Assembly (NCBI RefSeq): GCF_037076465.1
Contig: NZ_AP028908.1
Span: 2,728,001 to 2,792,000, forward strand
Length of the DNA stretch: 64,000 nucleotides
Reading direction: 5' to 3'
Source: Pectobacterium araliae
Lineage (GTDB): Bacteria; Pseudomonadota; Gammaproteobacteria; Enterobacterales; Enterobacteriaceae
Within the stretch, counting starts at the first letter, position 1; each line of letters opens with the position of its first letter. Below are positions 1-8,510 of this stretch, one piece after another. A program made the translations under genes and the position numbers. The notes under the pieces were generated by a model. It did not search any database. It saw nothing but the letters and a program-made list of their open reading frames with translations, and had not been told where the DNA came from.

Positions 1-411
1 CTGGTTGGTGGCGTTCGCCCTCACCTATATTGCCTGCCCATCTTAAAACGCAATATACATCAACAGGCGCTACGTGAAGCGGTCGCTGGCGACTGTGACC
101 GACTTTTCCTTGGCACCGACTCCGCGCCCCATGCAAAACACAGAAAAGAGTCCAGTTGCGGCTGTGCTGGTGTGTTCAATGCTCAGGCGGCATTAAGTAC
201 CTACGCCACCGTTTTTGAAGAAATGAACGCGCTGGATAAACTCGAAGCATTCTGCTCCCTGAACGGCCCACGTTTTTATGGCCTGCCGGTGAACGACAGC
301 TGGATTGAACTTCATCGAGAAACCGTCACATTCCCTGAAGAAATCGCTCTCGGCGACGAATCACTCATCCCTTTCCTGGCTGGGCAAAGCCTCAACTGGT
401 CAGTCCGTTAA
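1..411 (+). CDS. pyrC: Dihydroorotase, C-terminal part (5' end outside window)
   Basis: The reading frame is open from base 1 and ends at TAA 409-411, giving 136 residues of the C-terminal part of the class II dihydroorotase that closes the ring in de novo pyrimidine synthesis. The segment [16 protein letters not shown] near the start is the family signature that carries an active-site Asp and His, and the end matches E. coli PyrC closely. The following dinI and bssS reproduce the E. coli neighbourhood. The N-terminal metal-binding half lies outside the window. Confidence 0.95.
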   Translation: MVGGVRPHLYCLPILKRNIHQQALREAVAGDCDRLFLGTDSAPHAKHRKESSCGCAGVFNAQAALSTYATVFEEMNALDKLEAFCSLNGPRFYGLPVNDSWIELHRETVTFPEEIALGDESLIPFLAGQSLNWSVR

Positions 412-417
412 TCGACA

Positions 418-450
418 AGCCCATCCGCATTATGTCGATGGGCTAAATTT
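418..450 (+). terminator. Probable pyrC terminator
   Basis: The 8-bp arms AGCCCATC (418-425) and GATGGGCT (437-444) form a perfect hairpin just after the pyrC stop, followed by AAATTTTATT. Confidence 0.7.
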
Positions 451-479
451 TATTGCGTGTCTTGCTCTCCATTTGCAAT

Positions 480-499
480 AACTGTATAAATAAACAGTT
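480..499 (+). promoter_or_regulatory. LexA (SOS) box of dinI
   Basis: ACTGTATAAATAAACAGT (481-498) has CTG, ten A/T bases and CAG (482-497), which is the LexA operator pattern. It lies about 20 bp before the dinI start, as expected for an SOS-induced gene. Confidence 0.9.
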
Positions 500-517
500 T
501 AAAATTTGGAGGTCAGC

Positions 518-757
518 ATGCGCGTAGAAATCACTCTTGCAAAGACAACGCCTTTACCCGCTGGTGCAGTCAATGCACTCCAGCATGAGCTGGAAAAGCG
601 GATTCACAAAATTTATCCCGACACGCCTATTCAAGTTCGTTATGCAGCCGCAAATAACCTGACCGTCATGGGAGCTGGCAAAGATGACAAAGATCGTATC
701 TCTGAAATCTTGCAGGAAACGTGGGAAAGTGCCGATGACTGGTTTACCGCAGAGTAA
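518..757 (+). CDS. dinI: DNA damage-inducible protein I
   Basis: 79 residues, starting MRVEITLAKTTPLPAG and ending in SADDWFTAE, close to E. coli DinI along the whole length, including the acidic C-terminal helix. In E. coli DinI binds and modulates RecA filaments during the SOS response. The ATG at 518 is preferred over an upstream TTG at 506 because GGAGG at 508-512 is correctly spaced for it. A near-perfect LexA box lies immediately upstream, so SOS control is expected. Confidence 0.95.
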   Translation: MRVEITLAKTTPLPAGAVNALQHELEKRIHKIYPDTPIQVRYAAANNLTVMGAGKDDKDRISEILQETWESADDWFTAE

Positions 758-845
758 TCTAAAGCTTGAAAAATAACGAAGACATAGGCTGTAATGACCG
801 TTTAAAGCGGCATTTCGCCATATGCTATGACCGAGGGTAACTGTT

Positions 846-1103
846 ATGACGGTAGAAAAACCAGAAGAGGCAATGACATTCGGGGAACTGCTGGAGCTAA
901 TTAGCGAGCAACAACGTAAGATCGATGCTCTAGAGCTCGCTTTCTCGTCCCTGGCATTCTGCTTCGATGAAAAAGCAAACAAACTGATGATCCACAATCT
1001 GGCACTCGAATCTCAAAATGAAAATCGAGACCCTACTGTGAAGAAATACCTTGCCCGACTGGCTGCCGCATTGGAGAAAAATGCAGGGTCTAGCACGGAA
1101 TAG
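846..1103 (+). CDS. Small uncharacterised protein with helical N-terminal half
   Basis: 85 residues, with GAGGG about 8 bp before the ATG. Residues 10-45 (FGELLELISEQQRKIDALEL onward) look like an amphipathic or coiled-coil helix, and the rest is charged. It weakly recalls small enterobacterial helical regulators such as IraP or YecF in size and pattern, but I cannot assign it to a family. It lies between dinI and bssS and ends before a hairpin at 1131-1156. It is probably real, given its ribosome binding site and its place in a conserved region. Confidence 0.65.
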   Translation: MTVEKPEEAMTFGELLELISEQQRKIDALELAFSSLAFCFDEKANKLMIHNLALESQNENRDPTVKKYLARLAAALEKNAGSSTE

Positions 1104-1130
1104 TATTCTACCGCCCCAATAACTGAACCT

Positions 1131-1156
1131 TCGGGATGAAAATCTATTCATCCCGA
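1131..1156 (+). terminator. Hairpin after the small gene (weak terminator)
   Basis: Perfect 10-bp arms TCGGGATGAA and TTCATCCCGA with a 6-base loop. There is no clear T run after it, so termination may be weak on either strand. Confidence 0.5.
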
Positions 1157-1341
1157 TATCTCATTGGGTACATGAGTTATCCCTTCATCATTTCTACAGA
1201 TGTAATCTTTTTACAAAAAATTGCAAATATTTCCCATAAATTAAATAAGCAGCAGTATACTGATAAGGCTCGTTTAAGAATATGAGCCACCTGAAGCCTC
1301 GTTAGTCACTCATGTTAGTAACTAGTCAATAAGGGGTATTT

Positions 1342-1596
1342 ATGGATAGAAAAAATGAAGTTATTCAGACACATCCTCTTGTAGGTTGGGACATCAGCAC
1401 CGTTGACAGTTATGACGCCATGATGATCCGTTTACACTACTTATCCACCTCGGATCAAGCACCAGACGAAGCCCACGTTGATCGAACCCTTTGGCTAACG
1501 ACCGATGTTGCCAGACAACTGATACATATACTCGAGGCTGGCATTGCAAAAATCGAATCAACAGACTGTGACGTCAGTGACTATCGAAAACATTAG
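1342..1596 (+). CDS. bssS: Biofilm formation regulator BssS
   Basis: 84 residues, near-identical in layout to E. coli BssS (YceP). It shares NEVIQTHPLVGWDISTVDSY near the N-terminus, the LWLTTDVARQ segment and the ILEAGIAKIES segment. AAGGGG lies about 7 bp upstream of the ATG. In E. coli BssS affects biofilm formation and indole/AI-2 related regulation, by a mechanism that is not well defined. It is monocistronic here: about 240 bp without a gene precede it and a strong hairpin follows. Confidence 0.92.
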   Translation: MDRKNEVIQTHPLVGWDISTVDSYDAMMIRLHYLSTSDQAPDEAHVDRTLWLTTDVARQLIHILEAGIAKIESTDCDVSDYRKH

Positions 1597-1663
1597 TAAT
1601 TGATAGCGTTATTAATATTATATTCAATATCCACTAACTTACATTAATACCATTTGCATTCAT

Positions 1664-1697
1664 AACAATACCGCCATAATAGCGGTATTGTTATTTC
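1664..1697 (+). terminator. bssS terminator
   Basis: Perfect 11-bp arms AACAATACCGC (1664-1674) and GCGGTATTGTT (1682-1692), with flanking A and T runs. It could work on both strands. Confidence 0.75.
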
Positions 1698-1699
1698 AG

Positions 1700-1990
1700 A
1701 ATATCGCATTTCCCTCATGTTTTAAGGCTAGCAGAATGAAGCACAGTCTGCCCCCATAATCGCGAGGCCGCAAATTGGTTTTGTTTACAATTACCGCAAC
1801 TCTCCAACTAAAGTAAAGTGATGGTATTATCTCTTTGACTATCAAAAAAATTGAACCCATCTTCGTAATAAAATCAAAAAAATCGTTACATAATTTAGTC
1901 ATGTGATAATCACAATATTATGTTGATTTTGTATTCACTTCTGTTTAGCTTTTGTTTAACAAAACGCACTCAACTTGAAGGAATCATAAT
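1700..1990. other. Intergenic region before the cytochrome b561 gene
   Basis: About 290 A+T-rich bases. No credible gene is seen. The region presumably holds the promoter of the b561/yceI pair, but I cannot place it confidently. Confidence 0.4.
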
Positions 1991-2545
1991 ATGACTTGGC
2001 GTAACTCCCCATCCCGTTACGGTCATATCAGCATTTTTCTGCACTGGATTGCAGCGTTAACCGTTTATGGCATGTTCGCCTCAGGACTCTGGATGGTGAC
2101 ACTTAACTATTATAGTGCGTGGTATCACCGTGCCCCTGAAATTCACAAAGCGATTGGTGTACTGCTTTTTGCCGTCATGATTTTTCGCGTTATATGGCGC
2201 TTTATTTCTCCACCACCGCCACCACTGAAAAGTTACTCTACCGTCACTCACGTGAGCGCCACACTCGCTCATATCGCACTGTACGTTATTTTGTTCTCCA
2301 TTCTGATTAGTGGATATCTCATTTCCACTGCCGAAGGGCATTCCATCTCAGTTTTTGGCTGGTTTTTTATTCCGGCCATTATCAGCGACTTGACGGATCA
2401 GGCCGATATAGCAGGCGACGTGCATCTTTATCTCGCATGGGCGGTGGTTGCCTTATCAGCGCTGCACGGTTTAGCCGCATTAAAACACCACTTTATCGAT
2501 GGTGATAACACGTTGAAACGAATGCTGGGTCGCAATATTCATTAA
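1991..2545 (+). CDS. Cytochrome b561 family membrane protein (YceJ-like)
   Basis: 184 residues with about four hydrophobic segments (roughly residues 12-32, 47-68, 87-108 and 143-163). His residues near the helix ends, such as GHISIFLHWIAALTVYG at the start and SALHGLAALKHHF near the end, are the usual di-heme b561 ligands. AAGGA precedes the ATG. It is followed after 27 bp by a YceI gene, the same pair as yceJ-yceI in E. coli. A role in inner-membrane electron transfer is expected from the family, and the partner is unknown. Confidence 0.88.
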   Translation: MTWRNSPSRYGHISIFLHWIAALTVYGMFASGLWMVTLNYYSAWYHRAPEIHKAIGVLLFAVMIFRVIWRFISPPPPPLKSYSTVTHVSATLAHIALYVILFSILISGYLISTAEGHSISVFGWFFIPAIISDLTDQADIAGDVHLYLAWAVVALSALHGLAALKHHFIDGDNTLKRMLGRNIH

Positions 2546-2572
2546 CCTTATGTATTTTATGGAGAAACTCCA

Positions 2573-3151
2573 ATGTTGAAGAAAACACTACTGAGCCTGA
2601 CTATCCTATCTATGCTTGCTTCTGCCGGTTCTGCACTGGCGGCAGAGTACAAGTTCGATAAAGAAGGCCAGCACGCGTTTATTGAATTCCGCATTAAACA
2701 CCTCGGTTATAGCTGGCTTTACGGCAGCTTTAATGACTTCGACGGCGCTTTTACCTTTGATGAGAAAAACCCATCTGTGGATAAAGTGAATGTCACCATT
2801 AACACGAACAGCGTTGATACTAACCACGCTGAACGTGACAAGCATCTGCGTAGTGCAGAGTTTTTAAACGTATCCAAGCATCCGCAAGCAACGTTTACCT
2901 CAACAGAGGTGAAAAAAGACGGTGAAGATTACGATATTGTCGGCAATCTGACCTTAAATGGCGTCACCAAACCCGTTAAGCTGGATGCCAAACTCATCGG
3001 TCAGGGGGATGACCCATGGGGTAACTACCGTGCAGGGTTTCAGGCAGAAGGTACGATCAAGCTGAAAGACTTCAACATTACGACAGATTTGGGTCCTGCT
3101 TCACAGGATGTAGAGCTGATTATTGCCGTTGAAGGTGTTCGCCAAAAATAA
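2573..3151 (+). CDS. yceI: YceI family periplasmic lipocalin-like protein
   Basis: 192 residues with a clear signal peptide, [20 protein letters not shown], cleaved near ALA-AE. The mature part starts [20 protein letters not shown] and continues with YLHRSAEF-like and [11 protein letters not shown] segments typical of YceI. Family members form a beta-barrel that binds isoprenoid lipids. E. coli YceI is base/osmotic-shock inducible. GGAG lies just before the ATG and the upstream b561 gene is 27 bp away, so the two are probably co-transcribed. Confidence 0.92.
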   Translation: MLKKTLLSLTILSMLASAGSALAAEYKFDKEGQHAFIEFRIKHLGYSWLYGSFNDFDGAFTFDEKNPSVDKVNVTINTNSVDTNHAERDKHLRSAEFLNVSKHPQATFTSTEVKKDGEDYDIVGNLTLNGVTKPVKLDAKLIGQGDDPWGNYRAGFQAEGTIKLKDFNITTDLGPASQDVELIIAVEGVRQK

Positions 3152-3173
3152 GGGCCACCACGTAACTGACAAC

Positions 3174-3204
3174 AAAAAGCCCTTTCTTTTTTGAAAGGGT
3201 TTTT
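3174..3204. terminator. Bidirectional terminator between yceI and trhO
   Basis: The arms CCCTTTC and GAAAGGG are flanked by AAAAA on the left and TTTTT on the right, between convergent genes. Confidence 0.8.
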
Positions 3205-3226
3205 ATATTAATGGCCGAACCGTTAG

Positions 3227-4294
3227 CTATTCCGATTTGTCTTTTGCTACAGGCGCAGGAATATGCAACGTTGACCGCAATAATCCTTTAGATTTATTGA
3301 AAATCTTCATTCCATTTTCACGACCGCTGCGTATTGCTCTTTGTTCTTCCAGCGGAAGTTTCATTTCATCCTGACACTGTGTGCTACAGCAGCCGTCATA
3401 CTTCGCAGCGCAGCTCGGACATTGAATAAACAGAAGATGACACCCTTCATTACGGCAATTAGTGTGGCTATCACACGAAGTACCGCACTGATGACAATGC
3501 GCAATAACGTCATCAGATATACGCTCTCCCATACGTTCATCAAACACGAAATTTTTTCCGATAAACTTCAACGGTAATCCTTTCGCCTTAGCTTGACGCG
3601 CATACTCAATAATACCGCCTTCTACGTGATACACATTCTTAAAGCCATGGTGCAACATATAGGCGCTGGCTTTTTCACAACGAATCCCACCCGTACAGTA
3701 CATGACAATATTTTTATCACGCGCAGCATCAAGCATATCTACTGCCATCGGCAACTGCTCACGAAATGTATCCGATGGCACTTCCAATGCATTCTCGAAA
3801 TGCCCAACTTCATATTCGTAGTGATTACGCATATCAACGAATACGGTATCAGGATCGTCGGCCATCGCGTTAACCTGATCGGCTTTCAGATATTGCCCGA
3901 CATTCGCTGGGTTAAATGTAGGATCATCGATCCCATCAGCAACAATCCGTTCGCGTACTTTCATACGCAATACCCAGAAGGATTTTCCATCGTCTTCCAG
4001 AGCGACATTTAAGCGAATTTGATCGAGTGCCGGATGTGCACTGAATAAGGTCGCTTTAAAGGCATCGAACTGACTATTCGGTACGCTGATTTGTGCATTA
4101 ATGCCTTCAGTTGCAATATATATGCGCCCAAAGACGTTATGCAGTTCAAGCTGGACATACAGACGATCGCGAAACGCTTTTGGATCATCCACCGTAAAAT
4201 ATTTATAGAAGGAAACTGTGGTACGCGGCTCGGTTTCCGCAAGCATACGCGCCTTCAGTTCCTCATTGGAAACCCGGTTATGTAACACTGGCAT
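3227..4294 (-). CDS. trhO: tRNA uridine(34) hydroxylase, rhodanese-like
   Basis: 355 residues, matching E. coli YceA/TrhO. The enzyme hydroxylates U34 of certain tRNAs in an oxygen-dependent way, leading to 5-(carboxy)methoxyuridine. The N-terminal part ends in [10 protein letters not shown], followed by a rhodanese domain with active-site Cys in [12 protein letters not shown] and a Cys-rich C-terminal zinc-like region ([14 protein letters not shown]). The start MPVLHNRVS at 4294 is chosen because it matches E. coli and has AGGAA upstream. A start at 4315 would add seven residues. Confidence 0.93.
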   Translation of the reverse strand: MPVLHNRVSNEELKARMLAETEPRTTVSFYKYFTVDDPKAFRDRLYVQLELHNVFGRIYIATEGINAQISVPNSQFDAFKATLFSAHPALDQIRLNVALEDDGKSFWVLRMKVRERIVADGIDDPTFNPANVGQYLKADQVNAMADDPDTVFVDMRNHYEYEVGHFENALEVPSDTFREQLPMAVDMLDAARDKNIVMYCTGGIRCEKASAYMLHHGFKNVYHVEGGIIEYARQAKAKGLPLKFIGKNFVFDERMGERISDDVIAHCHQCGTSCDSHTNCRNEGCHLLFIQCPSCAAKYDGCCSTQCQDEMKLPLEEQRAIRSGRENGMKIFNKSKGLLRSTLHIPAPVAKDKSE

Positions 4295-4509
4295 GGTGTA
4301 CGTTCCTGTCTTCATTGAGGGTAGTGAGTAACATTTATAGCCGAGCTGTAGCCTGGCATAGTGAATCGCCCGGCATCATACCTGATAGCGCCAAGGTTGT
4401 CAGGGCATGAAATGCATAACGAAACGCTAAAGAGTGATCTACCGTAAATAGATTACCCTTGGGTTCACTTGCGCTTTCATAAAGTATCTTCAGAGAAGGA
4501 TCTGTCATT

Positions 4510-5604
4510 ATGAGTCAGCTTTTCTCCCCTGTATCGCTTGGCCAACTCAAACTGCCCAACCGAATCATCATTGCACCAATGTGTCAGTATTCGGCTGAGG
4601 ACGGCAAGGCGACAGCTTGGCATACCATGCACTTAGGTAATCTTTCACATTCTGGGGCGGGACTGCTCATTATTGAGGCCACGGCGATCTCACCAGAAGG
4701 CAGAATTTCCCCGCATGACCTTGGATTGTGGGATGATGCGACTGAACACGCACTTGCTGGCGTGATCCGCTCCGTCAAAACCTATTCTGCTATGCCTCTC
4801 GGCATACAGTTGGGACACGCAGGTCGTAAAGCGTCAACGGGCGTCCCGTGGAGTGGACGAGCATTCCTGCCTCCGGAACAAGGCGGCTGGCAGACTCTCG
4901 CGCCCTCTGCCCTTCCTTATAATGCGAGTGATGCGACACCACAGGCCATGTCAGAACCGCAAATTCGTGCGCTAATTGACTCGTTCGTTGACTCTGCTAA
5001 ACGCGCGGACCGTCTGGGCTTTGATTTGATAGAGATTCATGCCGCTCACGGTTATTTACTGCACCAATTCCTTTCACCACTGACAAATCAGCGCACGGAT
5101 GGCTATGGCGGCTCGCTTCAACATCGGATGCGTCTGGTCATTGAAATTTACCGTGCAGTACGTGACGTTTTCCCTGCGCATAAAGCCGTCGGCGTGCGCA
5201 TCTCTGCAACTGATGGGGTTGAAGACGGTTGGGATCTGGAGCAATCCATACAGCTGAGTAAAGCACTACATGAAGTAGGCTGCGATTTCATCCATGTATC
5301 CAGCGGCGGACTCTCACCGTTACAACAGATTCATCCGGCACCTAATTATCAGGTGCCCTATGCGCAACGAATCAAACAAGAAGTTGGCATCACCACTATC
5401 GCCGTGGGGTTGATCACCGAGCCGGAACAAGCGGAAGCCATCGTTACAACCGGTGAGGCAGACGCAATCGGACTGGCTCGCGCGATACTTTTCGACCCTC
5501 GCTGGCCGTGGCATGCTGCCGCCAGACTAGGCGCACAGGTTTCCGCCCCTGCACAGTACTGGCGTAGTGAACCACGCTACGCCAGAGGCATTTTCAAACA
5601 ATAA
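4510..5604 (+). CDS. NADH:flavin oxidoreductase, Old Yellow Enzyme family (YqjM/XenA type)
   Basis: 364 residues forming an FMN-binding TIM barrel. C25 and Y27 in APMCQYS are the YqjM-subgroup residues that tune the flavin. The substrate His pair is seen in EIHAAHGYLLHQFLSP, followed by NQRTDGYGGS. The C-terminus has GLARAILFDPRWPWHAA, also typical. Members reduce activated C=C bonds and xenobiotics, and the physiological substrate is usually unknown. The gene stands alone and is closed by a hairpin at 5609-5635. Confidence 0.9.
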   Translation: MSQLFSPVSLGQLKLPNRIIIAPMCQYSAEDGKATAWHTMHLGNLSHSGAGLLIIEATAISPEGRISPHDLGLWDDATEHALAGVIRSVKTYSAMPLGIQLGHAGRKASTGVPWSGRAFLPPEQGGWQTLAPSALPYNASDATPQAMSEPQIRALIDSFVDSAKRADRLGFDLIEIHAAHGYLLHQFLSPLTNQRTDGYGGSLQHRMRLVIEIYRAVRDVFPAHKAVGVRISATDGVEDGWDLEQSIQLSKALHEVGCDFIHVSSGGLSPLQQIHPAPNYQVPYAQRIKQEVGITTIAVGLITEPEQAEAIVTTGEADAIGLARAILFDPRWPWHAAARLGAQVSAPAQYWRSEPRYARGIFKQ

Positions 5605-5608
5605 CGAT

Positions 5609-5637
5609 AAAAAGCGATCCTATCAGGGTCGCTTTTG
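5609..5637 (+). terminator. Terminator of the Old Yellow Enzyme gene
   Basis: The arms AAAAGCGATCCT and AGGGTCGCTTTT pair with one mismatch around a short loop, five bases after the stop. Confidence 0.75.
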
Positions 5638-5853
5638 TCCCGCTCACTACGCATATGCTACTAAAGCCCGAAAAAACACGTTCTGGATAGAATGCAATTA
5701 ACGCTGCATCTAGAATAGAAAGCAGTTAATAATAGGGTAATAATTTGTTTTATTGGCGGATAACCGTAATAATCCATCTTGCAGTTAACCATTAACTCGA
5801 TCCTTTTTAACGGTTCGCGTGCTGACCAGCACCAAAATGTTGATACTGAGACT

Positions 5854-6774
5854 ATGACACAAATCCCTTCTTTTAATCGTTCATTGCTACATCCGCGCTA
5901 CTGGCTCACCTGGTTAGGAATCGGTATCCTTTACCTTATCGTCTTACTGCCCTACCCCGTACTTTATCGTATCGGTGCCACACTCGGCTATCTGGCAATG
6001 CACCTGCTGCCGCAACGAGTCAAGATCGCCGCCCGCAACCTTGAATTGTGTTTCCCAGAGATGCCGCAAATTGAACGGGATGCATTAGTCAGGAAAAATT
6101 TCGAATCTGTCGGCATGGGTGTGGTTGAAACGGGTATGGCCTGGTTTTGGCCGAATTGGCGTCTTGAACGCTGGTTTACGGTCACAGGACTTGAGCATAT
6201 ACGGCCAGAGAATGAACGAGAGCAGGGTGTATTACTCATCGGGCTGCATTTTTTAACGTTGGAGCTCGGGGCGCGAGTCTTTGGTATGCACAATCCGGGG
6301 ATCGGTGTGTATCGTCCAAACGATAACAAGTTGATTGACTGGTTACAGACCTGGGGCAGACTGCGCTCTAACAAATCCATGCTCGACCGGAAAGATCTTA
6401 AGGGCATGATACGTGCCCTCAAACAGGGTGACATCATCTGGTATGCTCCAGATCATGACTATGGCCCACGCAGCAGCGTGTTCGCGCCTCTGTTTGCGGT
6501 AGACACCGCGGCCACAACCCGCGGTAGCTATATGCTGATCAAAACGGCACATCCGGCAATCATTCCTTTTGTACCGCGCCGATTACCTGACGGAAAAGGT
6601 TACGAACTGCGAATCCAACCTGCTGAGCAAGGCGCACCGGTAGACAGAGAAACCGCGACCGCAGCGTGGATGAACAAAGTTGTTGAAAAAAATATTCTGC
6701 TCGCGCCGGATCAATACATGTGGTTGCATCGCCGTTTCAAAACCCGCCCAGAAGGCGAACCGTCCTTTTATTAA
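5854..6774 (+). CDS. lpxL: Lipid A lauroyl acyltransferase
   Basis: 306 residues matching E. coli LpxL/LpxP. It transfers a secondary acyl chain to Kdo2-lipid IVA at the inner membrane. It has one N-terminal membrane segment (about residues 17-37), the HX4(D/E) acyltransferase site (HFLTLE) and the strongly conserved stretch [18 protein letters not shown], and ends [12 protein letters not shown]. The ATG at 5854 ([20 protein letters not shown]) matches the E. coli start, so the upstream in-frame ATG at 5779 is rejected. It lies convergent to opgH, as in E. coli. Confidence 0.93.
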   Translation: MTQIPSFNRSLLHPRYWLTWLGIGILYLIVLLPYPVLYRIGATLGYLAMHLLPQRVKIAARNLELCFPEMPQIERDALVRKNFESVGMGVVETGMAWFWPNWRLERWFTVTGLEHIRPENEREQGVLLIGLHFLTLELGARVFGMHNPGIGVYRPNDNKLIDWLQTWGRLRSNKSMLDRKDLKGMIRALKQGDIIWYAPDHDYGPRSSVFAPLFAVDTAATTRGSYMLIKTAHPAIIPFVPRRLPDGKGYELRIQPAEQGAPVDRETATAAWMNKVVEKNILLAPDQYMWLHRRFKTRPEGEPSFY

Positions 6775-6831
6775 TCCATACGTTCTTATTACTTCTTTCA
6801 GGAACAGCAACTCCTTGTAAGGGGTAAAAAA

Positions 6832-6855
6832 AAGCAACGGCGACTGCCGTTGCTT
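6832..6855. repeat. Left copy of the duplicated hairpin (24-bp target duplication)
   Basis: A 24-bp sequence beginning AAGCAACGGCGA, with perfect stem GCAACGGC/GCCGTTGC, is identical to 8452-8475. It is preceded by an A run but followed directly by the IS end, so it lacks a T tract on the plus strand. Confidence 0.85.
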
Positions 6856-6933
6856 CAGATTGATGACAAAGTCCTGGCCGTGAAGCCAGGATTTTGATCT
6901 AATAAGGTTAGTGCAAAAAACGGACTGACCGCC

Positions 6934-8406
6934 ATGCTCAGAGAACCCTCCCCGCAGCAGTACCAGTTTGAAACCATCACCCTCGACGAACTTGTCCCAG
7001 AAGACCATCTGGTCCGTAAAATCGATGCTGCCATCAATTTTGAATTTATCCGCGATGCCGTTTCCCACCTCTATTGCCCCGATAACGGCAGGCCTGCTAT
7101 CGACCCCGTTCGCCTGATTAAAATGATGCGGTTGGGCTACCTCTTCGGTGTCCCCTCTGAACGCCGTCTGGTCAAGGAAATCCAGGTCAATGTCGCTTAC
7201 CGCTGGTTCCTGCGCATGGGCTTGACCGAGAAGGTCCCGGACGCCTCTACCCTTAGCCAGAACCGTATCCGTCGATTTAACGGCAGCGATGTCTTCCAGC
7301 AGATTTTTGACCATATCGTGTTACAGGCCCTGAGTCAGGGTATGGCAAACGGTCGTGTGCTCTACACCGACAGCACCCACCTGAAAGCCGATGCCAACCC
7401 GCGCAAAGCCGTGAATGAACTGCGCCCTGAAGGGGTCAGTGAATACTTCACGCAACTGAATGACGCGGTGGAGGCCGACAGGAAACAACGCGAAAAAAAG
7501 CCGCTGCCCGCCGCAAGAAAAGCAACCCAAAACGACGCCGTTAAAAACACCAAAGTGAGCACCACCGACCCGGAAAGCGGCTTTATGCACCGGGACAACA
7601 AGCCGAAAGGCTTCTTCTATCTGGACCACCGCACAGTAGACGGAAAGCATGGCATCATCATGGATACCCATGTGACACCAGGCAATGTGCACGACAGCCA
7701 GCCCTTTATCGGGCGACTCGAGCGGCAGGTAGAACGCTTCGGTCTGGAGCCGGTGGCGGTGGGCGTGGACGCGGGTTACTTCACGGCGGCGGTGTGCCAG
7801 CTCACTCAGGAGATGGGTATCGCGTTGGTTCCGGGCTATCGCCGGCCACACAAGGGTCAGAACGCGTTCCAGAAGAAGCACTTCAGGTACGATGAGGAGC
7901 GCGATGTGTATGTGTGCCCGGCAGAGGAGTTACTGAACTACAGCACGACAGACCGTAACGGCTATCAACATTACCGTTCAGACCCGACAGTGTGCCAACG
8001 GTGTGAGCAGAGACGGCAGTGTACGCAGAACAGCAAAGCGCAGAAAACGCTAACCCGGCACGTCTGGGAAGCATCGAAAGAGGAAGCCAACAGGTTACGG
8101 CTGACGAAATGGGGCAAAAAGATATACGCCCGGCGTAAAGAAACGGTGGAGAGAAGCTTCGCGGATGCGAAACAGCACCATGGTCATCGATATGCCCGGT
8201 TCCGTGGACTGTCGAAAGTACAGATGCAGTGCCTGCTTGCGGCCACAGCGCAAAATATGAAGAAGATGGCGCTGCTGGCGCTTCTTTATTGTCTTTATGT
8301 GTGGCTGAAAAGGTCTTGTGAAGGTCAATACGCCGCCTTGGGCAAGCAGAAAGCTCAAATGACGAGGTTGTGGAAAAATATCGCGATCGCGACCTGCGGT
8401 CGCTAA
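6934..8406 (+). CDS. IS1182-family transposase
   Basis: 490 residues. The N-terminal DUF772-type region (YQFETITLDELVPEDHLVRK) is typical of IS1182/IS4-5-like transposases. It is followed by a DDE catalytic core (YTDSTHLKADANP; VGVDAGYFTAAV), a Cys-rich stretch near residue 350 (VCQRCEQRRQC) and the RRKETVERSFADAKQHHGHRYARFRG segment that contains the catalytic Glu. The frame is intact, so the element may be active. It lies on the same strand as lpxL. Confidence 0.93.
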   Translation: MLREPSPQQYQFETITLDELVPEDHLVRKIDAAINFEFIRDAVSHLYCPDNGRPAIDPVRLIKMMRLGYLFGVPSERRLVKEIQVNVAYRWFLRMGLTEKVPDASTLSQNRIRRFNGSDVFQQIFDHIVLQALSQGMANGRVLYTDSTHLKADANPRKAVNELRPEGVSEYFTQLNDAVEADRKQREKKPLPAARKATQNDAVKNTKVSTTDPESGFMHRDNKPKGFFYLDHRTVDGKHGIIMDTHVTPGNVHDSQPFIGRLERQVERFGLEPVAVGVDAGYFTAAVCQLTQEMGIALVPGYRRPHKGQNAFQKKHFRYDEERDVYVCPAEELLNYSTTDRNGYQHYRSDPTVCQRCEQRRQCTQNSKAQKTLTRHVWEASKEEANRLRLTKWGKKIYARRKETVERSFADAKQHHGHRYARFRGLSKVQMQCLLAATAQNMKKMALLALLYCLYVWLKRSCEGQYAALGKQKAQMTRLWKNIAIATCGR

Positions 8407-8414
8407 AAAAGAAG

Positions 8415-8438
8415 AACCCCACCTGAAAAAGTGGGGTT
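8415..8438 (+). terminator. Hairpin inside the right end of the IS
   Basis: Perfect 8-bp arms AACCCCAC and GTGGGGTT with an A-rich loop, just after the transposase stop. It may stop transcription or be part of the transposase recognition structure. Confidence 0.55.
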
Positions 8439-8451
8439 AGTCAGCAGTCTG

Positions 8452-8480
8452 AAGCAACGGCGACTGCCGTTGCTTTTTTT
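8452..8480 (+). terminator. Right copy of the duplicated terminator hairpin
   Basis: The same 24-bp stem-loop as 6832-6855, here followed by a T run (8474-8480). It should therefore terminate plus-strand transcription leaving the transposase gene. For opgH on the minus strand it is followed by IS sequence and not by a T run. Confidence 0.8.
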
Positions 8481-8510
8481 CATGCTACCACTCTTTCACA
8501 CCACAAACTG

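Larger units (their letters stand above)
6856..8451 (+). mobile_element. IS1182-family insertion sequence in the lpxL/opgH terminator
   Basis: 1596 bp. The left end CAGATTGATGACAAA (6856-6870) and the inverted right end CAGACTGCTGACTAA (8437-8451) match at 12 of 15 bases. The flanks are identical 24-bp hairpins, so the target duplication is the whole former terminator stem-loop. Inside the ends lie further hairpins: CCTGGC/GCCAGG at 6872-6890 on the left and AACCCCAC/GTGGGGTT at 8415-8438 on the right. It carries a single transposase gene. Confidence 0.88.
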
